From G965212025 sp965212025 (GTDB lineage: Bacteria; Pseudomonadota; Gammaproteobacteria; Poriferisulfidales; Oxydemutatoraceae), in contig OZ243039.1 of assembly GCA_965212025.1 (NCBI GenBank), positions 1,674,001 through 1,738,000 on the forward strand: a stretch of 64,000 bases of DNA, read 5' to 3'. Both the position numbers and the translations under genes were made by a program. The first letter of the stretch is position 1, and every line of letters starts with the position of its first letter. Of this stretch, positions 8,399-16,878 are shown in pieces. Under the pieces are notes generated by a model. It did no database searches. It was not told where the DNA came from and worked only from the letters and a program-made list of their open reading frames with translations.

Positions 8399-9805
8399 TC
8401 ATTTTGTCCGCTTCCTGGAAATGGACATTTTGCTCAGTCCTTTTTTTCCGTTGACATGTTTTTCTACGCATTTAATCATGAGTTTGGCGATGTCCTTGCC
8501 GGTAGTGCTCTCAATACCTTCCAGGCCTGGTGAAGAGTTAATTTCCAGCACCTTGGATCCGTCTTTGGAGCGGATCATATCCACGCCTGCGGCTTTAAGA
8601 CCCATGGCCTTGGCGGCCCTGATTGCGATTTTTCTTTCGGCAGCGGTGACCTTGATTTCGTGCGCTGTTCCTCCGAGGTGCAGATTGGCTCTGAATTCTC
8701 CTGCTGCAGCCTCCCGCCCAATGGAGCCCACAACTTTTCCATCTATTACGAAGCAACGGATATCTTTTCCATTCGCCTCGCTAATGAATTCCTGCACGAG
8801 AATGTTGGCGCGCAGGCTTTTAAAGGCGTTGATGACGCTTTCCGCCGCTTTGCTGGTTTCTGCGAGCACGACACCTCTGCCTTGAGTTCCTTCAAGCAGT
8901 TTGATTATGACGGGTGCTCCTCCCGCCATTTTGATGATTTCAACGGTATCGACGGGTGAGTTGGCAAACCCGGTTGTGGGCATCAGAATGCCGTTGTTGG
9001 AAAGAATTTGCAGCGAACGCAATTTGTCTCTTGAGCGCGTAATGGAAATGGAGTCATTCAGGCAGTATGCGCCGGTTGAGAGGAACTGTTGTGTGACCGC
9101 ACAGCCATAAAAGGTCATGCTTGGCTTGATGCGGGGAATAACGGCATCTGCCAATAGTTGTTCGCCACCTCGGTAACGTACCTGTGGGTTTGATGAGCTG
9201 ATGTTGATGTAGCACTGGCTAATATTGATGAAGCGCATTACGTGTCCGAGCTCTTCTCCGGCTTCCATGATCCGTTTGTTGGAATAAAGGAGGGGGTTAC
9301 TGGCCAGCAGTACTATATTTAAGCTGTCTTTACCGGGTTGGACTGCCTGGTATTGTTTCTGCACTTTTTGTTCGTCGATCACGCCGAGACAGAATGATGA
9401 ATCGGGATCAATGAGGACTCGTTCCTTCATCGCTTCGCGACCGAACAGCATGCGGTAGCCCATTGAGTCACGATTGGCCAGCGTGATTTCGATTTCCCAG
9501 CTTTCATCTCCCAGCGAGACTGGCGTTCTTATGAGCAGACGCCTTTCTTTTACGCCGCTTGAGCTTTTGACTTCTCTTTTGCCGACGACCGCTGCCCGAC
9601 AACTCTGAATGGCTTTACGATTGCCCTGAAGGGGATGGATGTCAAAGCGGACGTGTTTTTTACCGTCTTCTTCAAAGGGGTGAATGTTGAATGCGTGCAG
9701 GGAGGAGGTTTTGGCTCCTGAGTCAATGCGCGCCTTGATCATTGGCAGCCCGAGTTCTGGTAAGGCGCACCACTCTTCTTTGCCAATGATGATTCTTTTT
9801 TCCAT
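8399..9805 (-). CDS. rimK: RimB-RimK fusion: retropepsin-like domain plus ribosomal protein S6 glutamate ligase
   Basis: A 468-residue two-domain protein. Residues about 1-150 resemble the RimB/ATP-dependent zinc protease family (Pfam Zn_protease, now viewed as retropepsin-like), with the aspartyl signature ARIDSGAKTSSLHA (Asp28) and a YRMLFGREAM strand. Residues about 161-455 closely follow E. coli RimK, an ATP-grasp ligase that adds glutamates to the C-terminus of ribosomal protein S6: DKLRSLQILSNNGI, GGAPVIIKLLEGTQGRGVV, EFISEANGKDIRCFV and LEINSSPGLEGIE are all visible. In pseudomonads rimB and rimK are separate genes, so this is a natural fusion. It follows the 2H phosphoesterase gene by 149 bases on the same strand. 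Confidence 0.85.
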   Translation of the reverse strand: MEKRIIIGKEEWCALPELGLPMIKARIDSGAKTSSLHAFNIHPFEEDGKKHVRFDIHPLQGNRKAIQSCRAAVVGKREVKSSSGVKERRLLIRTPVSLGDESWEIEITLANRDSMGYRMLFGREAMKERVLIDPDSSFCLGVIDEQKVQKQYQAVQPGKDSLNIVLLASNPLLYSNKRIMEAGEELGHVMRFINISQCYINISSSNPQVRYRGGEQLLADAVIPRIKPSMTFYGCAVTQQFLSTGAYCLNDSISITRSRDKLRSLQILSNNGILMPTTGFANSPVDTVEIIKMAGGAPVIIKLLEGTQGRGVVLAETSKAAESVINAFKSLRANILVQEFISEANGKDIRCFVIDGKVVGSIGREAAAGEFRANLHLGGTAHEIKVTAAERKIAIRAAKAMGLKAAGVDMIRSKDGSKVLEINSSPGLEGIESTTGKDIAKLMIKCVEKHVNGKKGLSKMSISRKRTK

Positions 9806-9954
9806 ATCAGACCTTCGTCGGGGAACAATTCGCAGCGACCTTTACTCTGCCTTCAGAGCAGTTTTGGCGTCGTTTTCGCTGCCAGAAATTTCCGCAAGCC
9901 GTGGGAATTATGGTAACACCCCTTTATTGCGAATCTGGTGGCGTGCTGCCACGC

Positions 9955-10497
9955 TCACCCTTTGCGTGGCCGATGCTTCCGCTTCGACCCGAGCTGAAGG
10001 AGCCGGGCTTCTCGCCAAGTCTTTGGGTCAAGGCTTTGAGACATGGCGACCAGCCTTATGGTTTCAAAGCTCACGCACATTTTGCCGTGTGTGGACAGTT
10101 TTTTGGCAAGACTTTCTTTGGTTTCGTTTCCCAGATGGCCGTAGATGAGGCTTAAATGGGGCTCAGAAAACGCGCCTTTTATCCCGAAATGCTTCTTGAT
10201 CGCCTTTTGCGTCAGTTTGATTTCCCGGGAATTTGCCACTTTCAGGTAAAAACAGCGAAAGTACGTGTTTCGCCAGCCACAGTCCTTCAAGGTGACCGTG
10301 AATGGGGGCAAATCGGTGGTGAGTGCCTGGGCTTTCGCCGCAAGCCGGGATTGCGTTTGCGTCAGCCTTCCGACCAGCGTGATGTGGGGAGGGAAGGTGA
10401 CAGTTTCAAATTGCCCTGCCAATTTTTTGATCCATGCCTGCAGGAAACTGGCCTTTGGTTCGGATGGCACAAGCCACAGGGAAAAATCCTTTGACAC
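9955..10497 (-). CDS. 2H-type cyclic phosphodiesterase-like protein
   Basis: A 180-residue protein with the two H-x-T/S-h motifs of the 2H phosphoesterase superfamily: PPHITLVGRL at about residues 37-46 and EPHLSLIYGHL at about 112-122. The spacing and the preceding KLAGQFETVTF segment resemble plant-type cyclic phosphodiesterases, which hydrolyse cyclic nucleotide phosphates such as ADP-ribose 1'',2''-cyclic phosphate; LigT/ThpR RNA 2',3'-phosphodiesterases are the alternative. It lies upstream of the rimB-rimK fusion on the same strand and may share its promoter. The substrate cannot be predicted from sequence. Confidence 0.75.
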   Translation of the reverse strand: MSKDFSLWLVPSEPKASFLQAWIKKLAGQFETVTFPPHITLVGRLTQTQSRLAAKAQALTTDLPPFTVTLKDCGWRNTYFRCFYLKVANSREIKLTQKAIKKHFGIKGAFSEPHLSLIYGHLGNETKESLAKKLSTHGKMCVSFETIRLVAMSQSLDPKTWREARLLQLGSKRKHRPRKG

Positions 10498-10752
10498 GGT
10501 TGTTGATGCTGGCTCAGCTATGGGTGATTTACGCGCCGTATTTCTGGCGATGGGTGGGCGTAGCTCCTGTTTCAGGGGAGTGCTGTCCGGGGCGTGGGGG
10601 ACGCGGTTCGCAACGGGAAAGGGTGAGGGTCTGGGATATGCTTTCGTTATGCAAAAATTTCACCAAGCGGTAGCATAGCGATTTCTAGTGGCCGATGCAT
10701 ACTTTGGCTGTTGCCCAAGGTGCTGGGTAACTGGTTTTTCAGTGGGGGGAGC

Positions 10753-11199
10753 ATGAAAAAAAAGTTTTTGAGGGCGGCTTGTTTGCTGCTGTGTTTCTGG
10801 CATGTGACCGCTTTTGCCGCTTTGTGTGACGCCCAAAATGACCCGGAAGTGGTAAAAATCACACACGATACTGAGTCATGCCAAGCTTCAGCAGGCGATG
10901 CGGTCCAGACGCAGGAGTGTGTAAAGCTGGAAGCCTCAAAACTTGAAGCACTGCTTAAAGCCCGCCTTGCCACGCTGGAAAGCCGTCTGCCCCCGGCAAA
11001 GCAGGACGATCTGGAGCTCGTGCAGAAGCAATGGCTCTCCTACCGGGCGAAAGATACGGAGTTTTGGCAGAGCTGGTTCTCCCGACCTGCTTACACTGGT
11101 ACTTACTGGCCTTCCGTTGTTGTGGATTTGCAACTTTTTGTTTCCAGGCAGCGGGTGATTGGGCTTGGGTGTGCCTTGGATCCACTTGGGGTGAAGTAG
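10753..11199 (+). CDS. Secreted LprI/DUF1311-like protein
   Basis: A 148-residue protein with a clear signal peptide (MKKKFLRAACLLLCFWHVTAFA, cleavage probable near residue 22). ATG 10753 is chosen because GGGGGGAG precedes it and the signal peptide begins there; an in-frame start 42 bases upstream is less likely. The mature part has two cysteine pairs (ALCDAQ, ESCQAS, QECVKLE, GLGCALD) and the helical QKQWLSYRAKDTEFW segment typical of the DUF1311/lysozyme-inhibitor LprI N-terminal family. Such proteins are periplasmic or envelope-associated; lysozyme inhibition has been shown for only some members. Confidence 0.7.
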   Translation: MKKKFLRAACLLLCFWHVTAFAALCDAQNDPEVVKITHDTESCQASAGDAVQTQECVKLEASKLEALLKARLATLESRLPPAKQDDLELVQKQWLSYRAKDTEFWQSWFSRPAYTGTYWPSVVVDLQLFVSRQRVIGLGCALDPLGVK

Positions 11200-11258
11200 G
11201 GCATTAAGATCTTTCTGTGCCTGGCTGCCAGGCGGCTGTGCCGGACAGTCACTGCGTC

Positions 11259-12824
11259 ATGATGTTAAAGGCTTCTTTTTTCGGCTCACTTCGCCGGTTC
11301 CTGGCACCCGCGTGTTTGCTGTTGGGGCTCGCTTTGACAACGGCTTTCGCTCCGTTCTCGTACTACTGGCTGACCATTCCGGTTTTGGGTCTTGTGCTGA
11401 CCGGCTGGCACTTGGCAACACCTGGTGCAGCGGCACTGGCGGGGTACTGTTTTGGATTGGGATACATGGGGAGCAGTTCCTACTGGCTTTACTACAGTCT
11501 CCATGATTACGGTGAAGCAAGTCCATTTGTTGCGCTGGCCACCACGGCTTTATTCGTGGCGATACTTGCGGTGTTTTTTGCGGCGCTGGCCACGGTGGTG
11601 GCACTGGCACGCAAAAGGGGTACCAATATGTATCTGACGCTGTTACTTTGGCCGTCTGCATGGGTGCTTTGCGAGTGGTTGCGAACCGTCTCATTTGTGG
11701 ATTTTCCTTGGAACCTGTTGGGTCAGGCCATGATTGATTCTCCCTTTTTCGGGCTTTTCCCCCTGTTCGGAGTGTATGGGGTGTCATGGCTGACTGTTTT
11801 TCTGGCGGGTCTGCTTGTTTTCTTGTGTTCCAACATTTTTTGCGGCGTTTTGCGTCGTGGGTCTGGCTTTTTGCGGCGGTCAGTGGCTTTTAGCGTCGCA
11901 GCGGTGGTGATGGTCGGGGCTTTGCTCTCCAGCGAAATAAACTGGACCTCGTCTTTGCCAGAAACCATCCGGGTAGGGATTGTGCAGGCCAATATTCGCC
12001 AGGCCGATAAATTCAAAGCGGAACATTACGACGGCATTGTCGAGCGTTACCTTCGGATGACGAAAAGCGCGGATGCTGATCTCGTGGTGTGGCCGGAAAC
12101 TGCTTTGCCGCAAATTTACGGGAATTTGCAAAGTTCGGTTTTTCGGCCTTTGGCAAAAGAGCTTCTGTCTCGGGGAACGGTGTTGGTCAGCGGAGTGTTC
12201 TCACGCGATTCAGAAAGCAAGCGTTTCCAGAACAGCCTGGTTACTTTTGGTGAGGAGCCGCAGTTCTATCACAAGCGCCACTTGGTGCCCTTTGGAGAAT
12301 ATTTACCGTGGCGTGGTTTGTTGGATATCTTTTCTACGCTGATCCGTATTCCCATGTCAGACATGTTGGCAGGAAAAGAACTGGGTCTGCTGTCAGTTGG
12401 TGGGTACAAGGTCGGTGTTTCCATTTGTTACGAAGTCGCATTTGCCGATGAAATGCGCGAAGCCTCCCGGCAAGCCAACTATTTGCTTAGCATCAGCAAT
12501 GACTCTTGGTTCGGCGATTCCAGCGCGCCTCTTCAGCACTTGCAAATCGCGCGTATGCGGGCTGCCGAGGCTCAGTTGCCAATGGTGCGCGCCACCAGCA
12601 CCGGCGTTTCGGCTATCATTGCCCGCGACGGCTCCGTTATTGTGCAAGCTCCGTTATTTTCCGAGCAGGTGCTGAGTGGTACTTTGCAGCCACGCTCCGG
12701 GACTACGCTGTTTGTGCGCTGGGGTAATTCGCCGCTTTTACTGGCTTCTTTTCTGATGATATTGTTGGTATTTCTTCTGCCTGGGTGTCGTTCTGCTTGC
12801 GCCAGAGGCGGGGTCAAGGGATAG
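11259..12824 (+). CDS. lnt: Apolipoprotein N-acyltransferase
   Basis: A 521-residue inner-membrane enzyme that adds the third acyl chain to lipoproteins. An N-terminal hydrophobic region with several membrane segments (about residues 1-215) is followed by a nitrilase-like domain. The catalytic triad is visible as Glu in WPETALPQIY, Lys in YHKRHLVPFGEYLP and Cys in GVSICYEVAFADE. ATG 11259 begins the conserved N-terminal membrane region; an in-frame start at 11217 would add 14 unconserved residues. Together with leuS downstream it matches the common gammaproteobacterial lnt-leuS arrangement. Confidence 0.93.
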   Translation: MMLKASFFGSLRRFLAPACLLLGLALTTAFAPFSYYWLTIPVLGLVLTGWHLATPGAAALAGYCFGLGYMGSSSYWLYYSLHDYGEASPFVALATTALFVAILAVFFAALATVVALARKRGTNMYLTLLLWPSAWVLCEWLRTVSFVDFPWNLLGQAMIDSPFFGLFPLFGVYGVSWLTVFLAGLLVFLCSNIFCGVLRRGSGFLRRSVAFSVAAVVMVGALLSSEINWTSSLPETIRVGIVQANIRQADKFKAEHYDGIVERYLRMTKSADADLVVWPETALPQIYGNLQSSVFRPLAKELLSRGTVLVSGVFSRDSESKRFQNSLVTFGEEPQFYHKRHLVPFGEYLPWRGLLDIFSTLIRIPMSDMLAGKELGLLSVGGYKVGVSICYEVAFADEMREASRQANYLLSISNDSWFGDSSAPLQHLQIARMRAAEAQLPMVRATSTGVSAIIARDGSVIVQAPLFSEQVLSGTLQPRSGTTLFVRWGNSPLLLASFLMILLVFLLPGCRSACARGGVKG

Positions 12825-12931
12825 CGGAATGCTGATGCCGGTGAGTGAAGGCAGTGTGTTGTACTTGAGCTTTTTTTGTGCCACTCACGGCAATCGTTGC
12901 CAAGGCGAACAGGGTCACTTCCTGGAGAGCG

Positions 12932-15424
12932 ATGAACGACACTGACGCTTCTACAGCACGGCGACAGGGTGCTGCTTCTGAGGGAATCCCGAACCTCTAC
13001 GATCCGGAAAGGCTGGAGTGCGAGGCTCAATCCTATTGGCAGGAGCACCGTTGTTTTGTGGCCAAGCCGGATCCGCAGCGCGAAAAATTCTATTGCCTGT
13101 CCATGTTTCCCTATCCCAGCGGGGCTTTACACATGGGGCACGTGCGCAACTACACGATCGGTGATGTGATTAGCCGCTATCAGCGCATGCGAGGCAAAAA
13201 TGTCTTGCAGCCCATTGGATGGGATGCTTTTGGCTTACCGGCTGAAAATGCGGCACTCGCCCGGTCGCAATCCCCGAGCAAATGGACGAAAAAAAACATC
13301 ATACGCATGAGGCAGCAACTCTGTCGCCTGGGTTTTGCTTACGATTGGCAACGTGAAATCAGCACTTGTGATGCGGACTATTACCGTTGGGAGCAATGGT
13401 TTTTTGGTCGGCTTTTCCGCCAGGGACTCGCCTACCGCAAAGAAACTTTTGTCAACTGGGATCCGGTTGACAAAACTGTGTTGGCAAATGAACAGGTGAT
13501 TGAAGGACGGGGCTGGCGTTCCGGAGCGCTGGTCGAGCGTCGAAAAATTCCGCAGTGGTTTCTGCGCATCACGAACTATGCAGACGAATTGTTGCAGGGT
13601 TTGGACGATTTGCCGGAATGGCCGGAATCGGTCAGGCGCATGCAAGAAAACTGGATTGGACGCTCGGAAGGTCTGGAAATTAATTTTCCCTGCGTGAACC
13701 GCAAAGAAGCTCTGGTCGTGTTCACGACTCGCCCGGATACGCTGATGGGGGTGAGCTACCTGGCGCTGGCTCCCGAGCATCCACTGGTGGCTGAGCAATC
13801 TGAACACAATGAAGAATTGGCGGAATTTGTCCATGTCTGTCGCCAGCTGCCTGTTTCTGAATCTGCGCGCAGCCGTTGTGAGAAAGCCGGAGTGGATACT
13901 GGTTTGCGCTGCCGTCACCCGATCAGTGGGGAATACCTGCCGGTCTGGTGTGCGAATTTCGTGTTGATGGAGTACGGATTTGGTGCCGTGATGTCGGTGC
14001 CTGCGCATGATCAGAGGGATTGGGAATTTGCCCGAAAATACGGCTTGCCAATACCTCAGGTCATTCGTCCGCTTGACGGTGAGCGCTGGGATTTTGACCA
14101 AGGTGCCTTTGTGGAAAAAGGAGTGGTATGCCACTCCGGGCAGCTGGATGGTCTGGACTACAGTCAGGCCTTCGCCATGTTGCGCGAAATGCTTGAGAGC
14201 AGCGGACAAGGCCGTGCAGTGACGCACTATCGTTTGCGTGACTGGGGGATTTCGCGGCAAAGATACTGGGGTTGCCCCATCCCGATTGTTTATGCCAATG
14301 GTGAGCCGCAGGCGCTGCCGGACGATGCGCTTCCGGTTGTTTTGCCGGAAGAGGTGGACATGTCAGTACAGGGGTCGCCACTGGCCGCGAACGAAGACTT
14401 CTGTGATGCCGGGACGAACGAGGACGGTGTTGCTTTGCGCCGTGAAACGGATACTTTTGATACCTTTTTTGAATCCAGCTGGTATTACGCACGTTTTGCC
14501 AGTGCCGGTTGCCAACAGGCGATGCTTGACGACGAGGCGAGTTACTGGTTGCCTGTGGATCAGTACGTGGGCGGGGTTGAGCATGCGGTTCTGCATTTGC
14601 TGTACGCCCGCTTTTTCCACCGCCTGATGCGTGACCAGGGACTGGTTAGCGACTCTGAACCGTTTACGCGCCTTCTGACTCAGGGCATGGTGCTGAAAGA
14701 TGGTGTGAAAATGTCAAAGTCGAAAGGCAATGTGGTAGATCCGGAAAGATATATCGAACGCTACGGTGCGGATACGGTGCGCCTGTTTATGATGTTTTCG
14801 GCACCGCCGGAACAATCCATGGAGTGGTCGGAAGGGGGTGTGGAAGGGGCTTTCCGCTTTTTGAAGCGGCTGTGGCGTGGGGTCTGTGAACATTGCGATG
14901 CGTCTCCGGTGAAGGCAGAGGCGGATCGTACCGCTGGTCTGGAACTACGCTACCAAACACACAAAACCATCGAAAAAGTCAGCAATGACATTGGTTCCCG
15001 CTACGCGTTCAATACCGCGATTGCGGCAATTATGTCTCTGCTGAACGCTTTGTTGCGTTTTTCAGATCGTTCACAAGGTGGCCATCTGGTACAGCGCGAA
15101 GGCTATGTCGCAATCGTGCAGTTGTTGGCGCCTGTGGTGCCGCATATCACACACCATCTGTGGTTTCGTTTGGGGTTTGACTATCCGGTGATTGACAGTT
15201 CCTGGCCGCAGTTTGACCAGGAAGCTTTGCAGCGGGATCGCGTGACGGTGGTCGTGCAAGTCAATGGAAGGTTGCGTGCCAAACTTGAACTCATGAAGGG
15301 AAGCGACAAAGAGCAGGTTTGCGAACTGGCGTTGATGAACAGCGCTGTACAGCGTTTTGTGACAGAAAGCCAAATCAGGCGGGTGATTTTTGTTCCCGAC
15401 CGTTTGGTAAATTTCGTGGTTTAG
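12932..15424 (+). CDS. leuS: Leucyl-tRNA synthetase
   Basis: An 830-residue class I synthetase charging tRNA-Leu. The HIGH region reads YPSGALHMGHVRNYTIGD and the KMSKS loop reads VKMSKSKGNVVDP; the CP1 editing domain includes FTTRPDTLMGVSYLALAPEH, with the usual threonine-rich editing motif. ATG 12932 is preceded by GGAG at 12924-12927 and gives an N-terminus of about normal length; an upstream in-frame start adds 18 residues. It is the first gene of leuS-lptE, two bases from lptE. Confidence 0.95.
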   Translation: MNDTDASTARRQGAASEGIPNLYDPERLECEAQSYWQEHRCFVAKPDPQREKFYCLSMFPYPSGALHMGHVRNYTIGDVISRYQRMRGKNVLQPIGWDAFGLPAENAALARSQSPSKWTKKNIIRMRQQLCRLGFAYDWQREISTCDADYYRWEQWFFGRLFRQGLAYRKETFVNWDPVDKTVLANEQVIEGRGWRSGALVERRKIPQWFLRITNYADELLQGLDDLPEWPESVRRMQENWIGRSEGLEINFPCVNRKEALVVFTTRPDTLMGVSYLALAPEHPLVAEQSEHNEELAEFVHVCRQLPVSESARSRCEKAGVDTGLRCRHPISGEYLPVWCANFVLMEYGFGAVMSVPAHDQRDWEFARKYGLPIPQVIRPLDGERWDFDQGAFVEKGVVCHSGQLDGLDYSQAFAMLREMLESSGQGRAVTHYRLRDWGISRQRYWGCPIPIVYANGEPQALPDDALPVVLPEEVDMSVQGSPLAANEDFCDAGTNEDGVALRRETDTFDTFFESSWYYARFASAGCQQAMLDDEASYWLPVDQYVGGVEHAVLHLLYARFFHRLMRDQGLVSDSEPFTRLLTQGMVLKDGVKMSKSKGNVVDPERYIERYGADTVRLFMMFSAPPEQSMEWSEGGVEGAFRFLKRLWRGVCEHCDASPVKAEADRTAGLELRYQTHKTIEKVSNDIGSRYAFNTAIAAIMSLLNALLRFSDRSQGGHLVQREGYVAIVQLLAPVVPHITHHLWFRLGFDYPVIDSSWPQFDQEALQRDRVTVVVQVNGRLRAKLELMKGSDKEQVCELALMNSAVQRFVTESQIRRVIFVPDRLVNFVV

Positions 15425-15426
15425 GC

Positions 15427-15951
15427 ATGGCTGGGAAATGGAAACTTCTGTGCTTGACGGTGACTGTGTCAATGCTCGCCGCTTGTGGTTATCACTTGGT
15501 TGGCAGCAGTTCAAAGTCTGTTGGGTACGCAGGACTTCCGACAAAAATCGCCGTGGTGGGTTTGACGCATTACGATCCCTTATATGTGGCGATGCGCTCC
15601 GTGTTGAACCGACATGGGGTGAGGGTCGTGGCGCGTGGAAAGGCAGTCTGGCAGTTGGAGTTCCAAGCTCACAAGGTTTTCGAACAGGTCGCCGTGATTG
15701 GCGCGGCGGCGGGATCTTTCGAATACGATTTGCGTCTTGACGCAGAGGTTCAGACAACCCGTAAAGGAAAAGTTCGCGTGCTCAGTACAAAGCACCTTAG
15801 CGTATACGGGGGTTACCCGAATGAGCCGAACAATCCGGTCGTCAGTGAGCAAAAGCGTCAGGAAGACTTGGGACGTATGCGCGAGGAATTGTGCGAGCAA
15901 ATTCTGGGACATTTGAAACACCTGGCGAAGAAACACCGACGTGCTGCGTAG
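15427..15951 (+). CDS. lptE: LPS-assembly lipoprotein LptE
   Basis: A 174-residue lipoprotein. The signal sequence ends in the lipobox LAACGYHL, with the acylated cysteine at about residue 20. The mature GYHLVGSS start and the YEAR-free, beta-rich body fit LptE, which plugs the LptD barrel and helps insert lipopolysaccharide into the outer membrane. Synteny is decisive: leuS ends two bases upstream, as in other gammaproteobacteria, and holA follows after the intervening antisense gene. Confidence 0.88.
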   Translation: MAGKWKLLCLTVTVSMLAACGYHLVGSSSKSVGYAGLPTKIAVVGLTHYDPLYVAMRSVLNRHGVRVVARGKAVWQLEFQAHKVFEQVAVIGAAAGSFEYDLRLDAEVQTTRKGKVRVLSTKHLSVYGGYPNEPNNPVVSEQKRQEDLGRMREELCEQILGHLKHLAKKHRRAA

Positions 15952-15990
15952 TCAGGAACCCCGTTGGCTTGCCCGACCTTTCCGTGAAAT

Positions 15991-16878
15991 TCAGTCTGTG
16001 TGGGAGGCTCTTCGGACTGTTTCCATAATCATGGTGCAATCCAGTTCCCCATGCCCGGAATTGACGGTGGCGGCCACGTGAGAAAGCGAAGCATTCAGTC
16101 CCTGAAGTTTCAGTCCCATGGCGGTGGCGGTGGCATTGGCGATTTTTAGATCCTTGTGCATAAGAGCAATTTTGAAACCCGGTGCATAATTTTCTTCCAG
16201 CAAGCGTCTCCCATAAATTTCGAGAACATGGCTCTGTGCGCTTCCACCGAGTAGCGCCGACCGAACTTGCCCCTCGTCTACACCCGAGGAGCGAGCAAAT
16301 TCCATGGCCTCAGCCACAGCGGCAATGGTTTGCGTGATCACCATCTGGTTGCACATTTTGGCGGTTTGCCCGGCTCCGTTGCTGCCGATATGGACGATGG
16401 TGGTACCCAGAACCCGCAAGACCGGCAAGGCTTGTTTTACCGTTTCGCCATCACCTCCAACCATGATTGAAAGCGTTCCCTTTATCGCGCCGGGTTCCCC
16501 GCCGGATACTGGAGCGTCCAGCATCCTGATGGATTTTTCTGCGAGCTTTTTCGCCAGGGTCTGCGTGATTTGCGGAGAGATTGTGCTCATGTCAATGACT
16601 ACGCTGTTTTCCTTCAAACCATGAATGGCACCATCTGGCCCGGTCAGAACCGCCTCTACGTCTGGGGAGTCCGACACGATGGAAATAAAGCAATCGGCGT
16701 TTTCTGCCGCCCTGGCCGGGCTGTTGCAGGCCAAGGCTCCGAGCTCCGTAAATTCTTCGAGGAGCGCAGGCTTGCGGGCATACACTTGAAGCCGGTAACC
16801 CGCTTTCAGGAGGTTACGGGCCATCGGGTTTCCCATAATGCCAAGGCCTGCAAAAGCTATGGAATGGATAGGTGTCAT
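15991..16878 (-). CDS. 2-hydroxy-3-oxopropionate (tartronate semialdehyde) reductase-like dehydrogenase
   Basis: A 295-residue beta-hydroxyacid dehydrogenase. The Rossmann motif is FAGLGIMGNPMARNLLKAG (residues 9-27); the substrate motif DAPVSGGEPGAIKGTLSIMVGG and the catalytic lysine in GAGQTAKMCNQM are intact. The pattern is closest to GarR/GlxR, which reduces tartronate semialdehyde to glycerate; 3-hydroxyisobutyrate dehydrogenase and glyoxylate/succinic-semialdehyde reductases are alternatives. It lies antisense between lptE and holA, and its start codon (16876-16878) shares two bases with the holA ATG. Its promoter must therefore lie inside holA. Confidence 0.8.
   Translation of the reverse strand: MTPIHSIAFAGLGIMGNPMARNLLKAGYRLQVYARKPALLEEFTELGALACNSPARAAENADCFISIVSDSPDVEAVLTGPDGAIHGLKENSVVIDMSTISPQITQTLAKKLAEKSIRMLDAPVSGGEPGAIKGTLSIMVGGDGETVKQALPVLRVLGTTIVHIGSNGAGQTAKMCNQMVITQTIAAVAEAMEFARSSGVDEGQVRSALLGGSAQSHVLEIYGRRLLEENYAPGFKIALMHKDLKIANATATAMGLKLQGLNASLSHVAATVNSGHGELDCTMIMETVRRASHTD

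Noticed and set aside
8223..8885. 220-codon plus-strand open frame opposite rimK
   Set aside because: Most of it is antisense to the RimK domain, with no conserved feature.
13235..14260. 341-codon open frame antisense to leuS
   Set aside because: It lies wholly inside leuS, has no recognisable domain, and is explained by the codon usage of the real gene.
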